Source: Saccoglossus kowalevskii
Taxonomy: Eukaryota > Hemichordata > Enteropneusta > Harrimaniidae
NCBI RefSeq assembly: GCF_000003605.2
Contig: NW_003107594.1
Span: 153,596-194,289, forward strand
Reading direction: 5' to 3'
DNA length: 40,694 nt
Shown: positions 1-9,600 of the stretch, in pieces
Layout: each line of letters begins with the position of its first letter
How positions within the stretch are numbered: position 1 is the stretch's first letter
Notes under the pieces: model-generated
Told to the model about the DNA's origin: nothing
Database searches by the model: none
Seen by the model: the letters and a program-made list of their open reading frames with translations, nothing else
Made by a program: the position numbers and the translations under genes

Positions 1-474
1 ACATGTTTGTTTACGTTGTGGTTGCCCGAATTTGAAGTCAAAGTGAAGTCATACAATGAGGTATCGCTTTGCATGACGGTAAATTTTCCGATTTTAATGA
101 ATATTTTGACGGTATTGCAATCTGTCTGACTTCCTGACTCCCTCGGTCAGGGTGTGAACGGTTTGTTTACCCACACTGCGGTTCGAGACAAAAGAACGCT
201 GGTCGTTTCCAGACCGGGGATAGAGGGACGGTGAGTGGACATTGCATTTGCACTCTGTATTAATATTATACTCAAAAACCTTGTACAAAACATTTAATTA
301 TGAACAAAACATGTGATAATGGGTGCATTAAAAGATAATGTGTGACGACATTGCATGGTTTAATATTACATGAAATATCTATCACTGATAAAAATGTGAA
401 ATTATTATATGTGATTTGATTAAGTAATTTGAGTAATTTGTATTAAGATATATAAATATTCATCTTTTAGCAAA
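1..474. other. Sequence downstream of the STRA6-like gene
   Basis: AT-rich, with no convincing ORF, domain or AATAAA on the minus strand. Part is presumably the 3' UTR, but its end cannot be placed. Confidence 0.6.
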
Positions 475-680
475 CTAATTCAGCAAACTAATTCCGGCTA
501 TTGCCAATGCTTCTTCTCCAGCATCAAGTGCTTCATTCACGTAGTCTCGTTTGAAGAGTAGTTGTCTTTTCACGGCCATAACTGGATTTCGTTGTAAAGT
601 GTAGGCCAGAAACCACCGATTCCTTGCAATCCGTCGACGCCGGAGATTGTTGGCGGTAGATCCTTTCATTCCAAAATCGT
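475..680 (-). CDS. STRA6: STRA6-like exon 18 (C-terminal tail, stop codon)
   Basis: Phase 1 to stop TAG. Starts DFGMKGSTANNLRRRRIA, then RNRWFLAYTLQRNPVMAVK and RQLLF, and ends AIAGISLLN. The RWxLAYTLxxNP segment is the best conserved C-terminal mark of STRA6 and, in the vertebrate protein, lies in a calmodulin-binding helix. Acceptor atattacag. Confidence 0.95.
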
Positions 681-3600
681 CTGTAATATACACGACAGTA
701 ACAGTTTAGTGATGGTTAAAGGACGGTAGTCGTCGCACCACGCATGTACGACATATATGGGTCTCATATAAACAAAATGGCGACTTTGACTGTTGGGCAG
801 ATCAACGAGTACAAACTGAGACGTTACCAAGCTTTAATTAAGTATTTTTAGATGATTAAATAAATCGCAGGCGGTAATTAGTGCAAGTCGTGCCCAGGTC
901 AAACCTCATACTTGTGATTTCCATTAGAAGAGCGCATTGAGTTGTTGGAAAATCAATGTTTATCAGCACATGCGCAGCGCGGCGACTACCGTCCTTTAAT
1001 TTTCATTACGTCACAGTGGGGATGATTTAATTGTGCTGTTCAGCTTCAGCCTTAAAGAGGAAGACGCTGATCATTCATTTGGCGGGCCAAAATGGTTACT
1101 TTTCTCTATACCATGACCATCATCGTACTGATAGGTGATTTTCCGTACAACTGGACGGTCCCCTATAGGGACTGTGGTTTAATGAAATAAAATGAGTAAA
1201 ATTACCGTGGCAATAATACTAGTAGTGTCCACTCACCTAATTGTTGACTATTATATGTACTTTCAAGTTGTTTGCGTTCGTTGTTTAAGTGAATCAGAAT
1301 ATGACAGAAAGTCACCATTATTGGATTCGTATGCGCAGTCTCCACGTGTAAGAATCCAACGTAAGCCATGAAACCTAGAGGATGAAAATTATGTTAACGA
1401 ATCATATGATATTATAGTACAACCTGTAAATCAGAGTGACATTTGCTGGGGTAGTTTTTAATTGTTTTATACATCCACTTTTGTCTGGATGTATTGTATG
1501 TTGGAAAGCTTTATATAACATTTTTAGATTACACACAAATATTCCTCTGTCCCAACATTACAAATAAACATAATTGTACGAGGTTTTTCCAGATTTTGGT
1601 GAATTACGATTTCCGATATCCCGGCGATGACTAAAAATATATGTAAGACATTTTTAATCGTTTTTTTTTTTTTTTTTTGAAATGTGCAAACTCCATTAAC
1701 TGTGACGTCATCGATGACGTGCAGATACACTTGTGTAACCTCTTAACATAATTATATAATACATCTACTACTAATACAAATGCAGCTGATGTGAAAAGAT
1801 ATATATAGTCACAATGATAATGTAATTGCAATCGGTCTCTTACAAGGTCCCGTCCAAAGATGTTGAAAACTGCAAGACCAGTTCTACATATACCGTAATT
1901 TTGTTTACCCAGCATGTTATTCCAATTTAGCTACACTTCAGCTAATTCAAGATGTAGGCAATTTAAAAGAAATAATGTTCTTAATGAACAAAGCAGCAGA
2001 CAGTCACGTCATCAATAAGTGCACTTCTAGAAGATACTTGAACACTGCATACTACATCATCTGATGGTGGTGGAAGATACTTGAACACTGCATACTACAT
2101 CATCTGATGGTGGTGGAATTGCTCTCATCTACAAATCATTCATTGAGTCTTCTTGTAAACCAGTGAAAAACATCACATCTTTTGAGGCAACAGTAGCTAT
2201 CTTAGTATACCAAGGAAATTCAAATTCAAATGGAAGTATTTCCTCCTCATGATATTGGACTGTTAAATTAAATTTTATCAATTCATGTAACTCTTAGAAG
2301 TATATCAGTCAAACACTGTCATTGTCATTTGAACCGTGATGTAACTGTATACGGTGCAATTATCCCAATTGCCAATCTACATACCAGGGTCGAATCTTTC
2401 GAACTTCTTAGACAAAGTACTGCTGTCAATGCGAGACAAGAGTGCTGTTCCCAAAATAATAGCTTTGACAATTCTCATCAAGCAAGAAAATAATCCCAGA
2501 AACATATTGAAGAAGAACATCAAGTAAGAGAAGTTGTGAAATAATCGTCTTTAAAAAAACAAAAACAAAACAGATTTAGAAGAATATCAATCCAAACAGC
2601 GGCGGGTGAAAAAAAACATTCGGTGAGTAAAAAATAAAACATAATGCGTACCTGTCAGATATATAAATACAGTTGTGTTTTGAAATCAAAACCCCCAAAA
2701 TGTCAACATTGTAAATGTGTAGCAAATTATGTTGTTCTATTGGCAATATGTGGATGTAAATATGTTATATTTTTATTTGCTTCTCTCCAATGCTTAGACA
2801 ACTCAACAAATGAAAGTTACTATACTCAGAAATAAATCTTATACTCTATCTTATACTTATCGGAGTCTCACCTGTGAGATATGCTCTATATAAAATAAAT
2901 AGTTGTATAATATAATTTATAATGAAAGTATTTTGCTCCTAATCTTTATATATCTAATGTGTTTATGTATATTACTTTCTTTTTCTTAATGTAATGTATT
3001 GTAATGTGGTATGTACAAACTGTGAACAAAATGGATATCGCATAATCATGTGCACTGTGATATGTGTGTATCCTAATACATGGGGTTGGAAGATTACATA
3101 CCGTGGATTACTCTATGATAGTTTTACATAAAAACGTGTATACATTTACGTAACTAACATGTACTAATAAGCACCTACCTGTTGTTCAAGGCAAATGTCC
3201 GTCCATTGTCTTGCAGAAATACAAACCTTGCTAGTAGTCTTTGAAGTATAGTTAAGGCAAAACCAATCACAATGGCGGGCCTATAAGAATGTGACATTCG
3301 TTGCTTTATGAGTAACTTAACTCAGTCGTCACGTGTCGCGTTCCAATGTATTTCACACGCATTGTATATGTCGCGCGAGATCCATATAGAACTCGAGTTG
3401 TGATGACTGCCAAATAAGGCACGTTAATCATACTCGTATTCATTCATGGTGGTATGTCCACCTTACGTACACTGCACAGTGTAAATTCGGATATGACTAC
3501 TATCCTTCTTTCAGAACACATTACTCAATTTATTATCAATATCAACAACAACTTCATTTACATATTCCACTGAAATCATTTATCTTAAATATCTTTCCCC

Positions 3601-6600
3601 ATGCAAGTTATATAATGACGCATAATTAATTAAGCCTGTGTTAGTTTAGCTCGGAGTTCAACAATGATCCGAAAAGTACATGAATAAGTCGTGAAAAGGT
3701 ATGAGTGCCGAATTAAATGTGAGCCTCTGAAGAAAGGTTTTATACATTTAATGATACTTTAGTCACCTGATACTCAAATCAAATGATGTAATATGAACGA
3801 ACCAGTACTTGTAAAGAAGACATACTCACCATATAGACATTGCAAAGTCAAGTATAAACTTCCCATATCCATCAATTAAAGGTATAAACACCAAGTAAGC
3901 TAGTCCCAGTGATAACAAACCAAATAGTATAGCTTGTACGATGAAACCTGTAAAATATATTTGTGTGTTGGGTAGTGTTCATATACCGGCCAAGTGACTG
4001 ACAATGCGAGGAGCTAAAAAGTGACTTCATTGCAGCTGGTAATTTGATGTACTGGTGTTACTGGTAATAATTCGCACTGCAAACTTAAAGCGCGGTGGTC
4101 GTCGCGCAGCGCGTGATCGAATTTCATGTAAATAAACAATGTATTTTACACGCGTTGTATACGTCACTATGAGTCCCATATCGAACAGGACGCGGCACGA
4201 CGCCCTTTAAAAGCAGCTAACCTGAAAGTTACAGTGGTTTGTTGGGAGGGTTAAGTTATTTAAAGCAGTGAAGTCGTAAAGCAGGTGTGGTCATGGCTTC
4301 TGAGTGGTCCAAGGCAACAGATGTTGGTAATTGGAAAATAATTTGTTGATGGTGAATTTATGCCTAGTATTTAAATTAAAGCAGCCAGTGTATAAATAGC
4401 CAATACCGCGAGACGGCGGCTAGTTATTTCGAACTACGCCCCGCCCACGTCACCCATCTGCCCTACACTTATTGAATGTGTTCTATTCACAATAATGATG
4501 ACTAACCTTTTTACAAATAAGATACAGAAGCACTGCCAATAATTGTATTGAACATTAAGATCTACATTTTCTACAGTTAGGAGAAAAATACATTTAAATT
4601 AATAAGTTATTGTATATATTAACAAAGATTAAGTAATTACATTCTCACCCCATATTAAATATCCAACCTGAAAACCAGCGTAGCGAACACATGACACCTG
4701 GGGAAATATTGATATTGTTAGTTTATGTTTGGAGTCCATGAGGCTGTAGATAATTCGGATAGAGGGCGCGCGACTGAGATGCATAAAAGAGTGCCAATAC
4801 ATTTTGCGTATGACCGACGTAATTGTGAATATATTTAAGCGACAATGGCGATGTGTGATTAATGGTATGTTCCAATAATTATGTTTAATATTTCATCTTG
4901 TTTGGAACTATAAAGTACAATTTATCGTCAAATAAAATGATATGCAAATGCTATATACCAGATTTACATCATGAATGTACATTTTAAGCGCATGCGCACT
5001 AGCGTCTAAGCTATTGTATGGAACGTTATTCACATTAACACTGATGGCGCCCTATTTATAAATATCTGAAAAAGTATATATCATATCACATATACGAATT
5101 ATCGAGAAGATATACTGTGTGTAACATGAATGCATGACTTACCACCTTGGAGTCATTGCTGATACTTTCTATTTCCGGGATAAAGTTTGATCTACCTTTA
5201 TATAAATTCAACACATTTTCCCTGAAAAAATATATAATTTTAAATATTGAATTATAAAATACGAAACATATAAACAACATCCATGTCATGGTCGCATGTT
5301 GATTTATGTGCTGTAACCAACACGTGACAATGATTCAACCAAATTGTACAATTGGTTTGAAAAATTAGGGAGGTTTCACCTTATAAAAATGCTGATGTGA
5401 ATTCGCTGGTTGCATTTTCGGTGTGTTGGTGTTTTGGTCACATATGCCCTACCATTATCAAGTTACGTCATATAATCATAGCAATTATAAAACGTCCATT
5501 ACCCAATTCAAGATAGGTACAACATGTTTTACACTTTACTGCACTTAAATCAATGTTCAAATAAATATACCATTACATACAATAAAGATTATATTATACA
5601 ACTTGCAACGAATGGAATCTAAGAAAGATAAATATAATTTAGCATTGATATGGTGTAGTCATTTGCATATTGTCTTTTATATAATATAATCTTACTACAT
5701 ACCTATAATTTACAAATATGAGGAAAATGATTACCAATGACATTCCGAAACTCGTTGATAGACCAACAAAATAACAAACTGTGGAAAAGAAAGACACAAG
5801 TAACATTTGGTGATAAAACGTATGTATATTAAATTTTCAACCAGCACAGTTTGGTTGTCAGTACAATATTCATAATAATTTTTAAATATGATCGTTGAGT
5901 ACAATGTTCAATTTCAAGCGAATGTTACAAGAGTTTACAGTATTATAAATATAAATTGTAATTACAAATTGGAAATTATTGTTATTTTAACCAGCTATGA
6001 AAGTCCAAAATATGATGTGACACACTTGGACAATATGTCACGTGACACATGAACCAGGATTGTATATTATTGATGAGCTCACACCTGTAAAATAAACATG
6101 TATACAATATATTAGGCTGTTGTAAACTGATCTTTGAGTAATACATATGTGCTCACCTTTTCCAACACGTATGTAGTATTGAATTACACCAATAGTTTCA
6201 GTTGAATTAAAACCAAGTATCTCTATATATGGCCCTGTACCCGCAATGAAGTCATACAACGTGTCAATGTATAAGCTATAAGGACCTGCACACAGAGCGT
6301 AAATCTGAAAAAAGAGCGAGGACATGAAGGTTATATTTCGACCCCAGAAATTAGGGAAAATACCAATCATACAAGAAAAACAAATATGCAAATTAATGTG
6401 GTGTCTAACAACGCAATATGTATGTATACAAATTGAAATATGGCATGGTTATATCAATATCCTACAACTATAAACGACACAATTTACGATATTATTGGAA
6501 TATTCAATGTTGCCAAATACCTTATATATAACAATGGTACCAACGACTAAAGCACAGATAATCCTGGGTGAATAACGAAAACCTACAAAGAGATAAAAGT

Positions 6601-9600
6601 AATAAATGATATACATGTAGTATGTTGGTGAACAAATTAGATTATATTGATTTATTACTGAAAACATAGATCAGCTAAGCAATGCTTTGGTACATACAAG
6701 GACATTCAATACACACGTATTAAGTGTGTTGCCTTTGTTAAAGACAAATCATAATTCGATATGGTCAACAGCATACAGTAACAAACTTAAAAGGTTAGTG
6801 TTATGGTTCGTGTTGCATTTTAACAAAACTTGCCTGGTACTGACTGGTAACATATTTTCTGGCAACATACTTTAATACATTTTAAAAAGGTCTTCTCTTC
6901 AGATGAATGGCCTTTCCTGTTGAAAGAAACACATATATCTCTAACGACTATAAACATTGTAATCTTCGGCATTGCAAATGATCAATAAAGAACACGAGAC
7001 CATGTATATGACACTCATTCATTAACAAGAAGTGCTTACATTTCTGAAGTATTTTTCTTTTTGAACACATGTTTGACGTAGACGGCTTGGTAATTTTTGC
7101 TCAGTTTTTCCTTTAGCTGAAAGGAAAATAACTAAAATATAATTTTTATATAACTTAACTTATTCTTCACATGTCATAGTACGAAATTGTTTTTCAACAC
7201 GTTTCAGTACAGTTGTAAAGAATGCATATCGGTCAGTATTTAAATCCCGTGGAATTTGTACGTCTAAACTCCGTTTCATATCAAGCTTTCCAACAACCAT
7301 TATGTATATTCGATTATGATCACGAATATTATATTCATCATGTATACACGATATTTGCATATATGTAGTATGTATGCGTAAGACCATATACCATTGCTAC
7401 TGAATTAATTAATAATATGTCGTTTGAGTAAAGAAATATAAGCCCCTAGACAAATCGGAATTATCATAAAATAAACGTATGTCAAATAATCAAAACACTG
7501 ACAGAGAAATATATTTGGAACTACATACAATTTTGAAAAGAGATGATGGCGCTTGTGCTATATAAATCTGCATTGAGAAGTAGTACTTATCAGGTAATTT
7601 TATTCTAGAAATTCATTCTAATTTGTACGTGATTAAGCTTTATACTTACAGTGAGTCGATGCGTTTTTGTCTTGACAGCGTCAACAATTGACTTAATAAG
7701 TAAGACAGGGAATCGAATTGCTAAGTACACAGAACACAGCGTAAGCGGCAAGTCAAATATGATATCGAAATGCGCAGGCGTCTGAAAATATATGTAATAT
7801 ATAGTGTATATATGAAGTATTTCTGAAATCAAATCGGCTCGATATTTTTCTTTTGAATCTGTGTTGATTATTGAACACATTTTCCATAAATAATTTAAAA
7901 CACTGCATCTGAACGTAGATATATGCATCAGTGATTCAACGAATTGTTGGATATTTGCCGACTACTTACCATATTTTCGGCTGATGTACATTGAATGAAA
8001 CCCGTTATTACGACAAAACACCATCCACAAGAGTATAACGTCCCGATAAGGTAGCTGACAATGCTCTCCATGGCTATACACACAAATATTGGATAATAAC
8101 TTAAGCCATAAACAAACACAGCCAAAATAGACCAAAACACTGAAAAATAACAAAAGTTAAATAAAAAGAAGTGCCAACCTATTGTTCAGCTGTTGTGTTC
8201 AGATGCTATCGTCTCCTGGTAGTCCACGCATGTTTTCTGTTGCTGCCGAAATAGATCGCATACCCCTGGTAGTACACACCTGTTTCCTTGTCGTATCTGG
8301 GTGAGTTTCTGGCAACACGTGGTTACACATTCGATTGATGCTCGATGAGAACGCGCTTTGTATCATATTTACATTATTTTGAGAAATTATTCGAATATGA
8401 ACATTCTGACAACGATTAATTTTATCTTGTATAGTTGAAAGGATAAACAATGTACGTTAGATAGCTTTAACCAATGTATACATACAATTTACGATGTGTT
8501 GCGTGTCTGTTGTCAGAAACAGTCAGTCTGACAGATTCATATGCTTGGCTTAGCCGTGCAACATACTAATGACAATCTCTTCACATCCTCTGCCTGCTGA
8601 CTATATTTATGCGTTCTAGGCCTAGCTTTCGCATGAATGAAACGTATCGGCGGCGAATCGCCCGTATAGTATCGTTGTGGGAAAACCGAAAGCAGGGCTT
8701 GGAACGCAAATTGGTCAGCAATGGCGGCTGCATGACATCGTAACAAGTAAATCTTTTGATTACCTCATACTAGTGTGTACCTAAACTTAGTTTACGGCGT
8801 TGTAATATATTTTAATAAACTCATCATCAAACATTTTGTACCGTGAATAAAATCTAAACTTGCTGTATGTTGGAGTAACGTTATATATTGTTATATGAAC
8901 CACCGTTTTCTTCTTACCTTTTACATAGTTGGGTCCTTCGATCGGAAAAGGGTACATTCCATTAAAGATATTAAAACATGCCGTGGACGCCACGCCAAAT
9001 GCAGCTACGTATGACACACGGTGACTTCTACTATCCAGTAAATTAACAGGGCTAGGGAGATTATTAATACACACATGATTATAATGATGTGTTTAGAAGT
9101 AATATTTGAATCTTATAAATATAATCCCAATCGAGTGAATAAATACTTACTATATTAATCCTGGTCGTCCTCCTAAACATCCTTTGCACAAATGCGTTCT
9201 ACTTTGTAGAAATATCAACACAAAGACTGTGATACCCTAAACATGAATTAGTAAATACGAATATATATTTATGTTAATATATTTTGGTCAGTTCCAAGCA
9301 AGTTAAATCCTGTTCTCATGTCACTCATATGTAATTTAAAGAAACCTATTTTGTCCACCGGGTATTATCCGTCTTTTGTAATCTGTTCACATACTGTATT
9401 CGCAATTTACTATCAGGGGGGAATTCTTCTCTTCTGGTGGTTTCTCCAAAACGTGTCAGGGGGAAATCTCGTCTGTTCTATACACGTCTCTTGAGGTACG
9501 GGGTCGGGAACGTCACTTAAACTCTACAGTCAAATAGACACACACAACGAAATACGTGTCAATAGCTAGTCTTTAGCCACATCGAGAACGCCTCGAGGCG

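Noticed and set aside
1631-1915. Minus-strand ORF of 94 codons ending in poly-Lys
   Set aside because: Created by the poly-T tract; intronic and without domain similarity.
6879-6916. Shorter version of STRA6-like exon 8 ending at a gtatta donor
   Set aside because: The phase works, but it loses the conserved VC..C.Y..PG stretch; the GC donor at 6832-6833 keeps it.
7160-7387. Minus-strand ORF of 75 codons inside the STRA6-like gene
   Set aside because: No family similarity, and it falls between exons 6 and 7, which join in phase without it.
8199-8746. Minus-strand ORFs in STRA6-like intron 4
   Set aside because: No homology; exons 4 and 5 join in phase without them.
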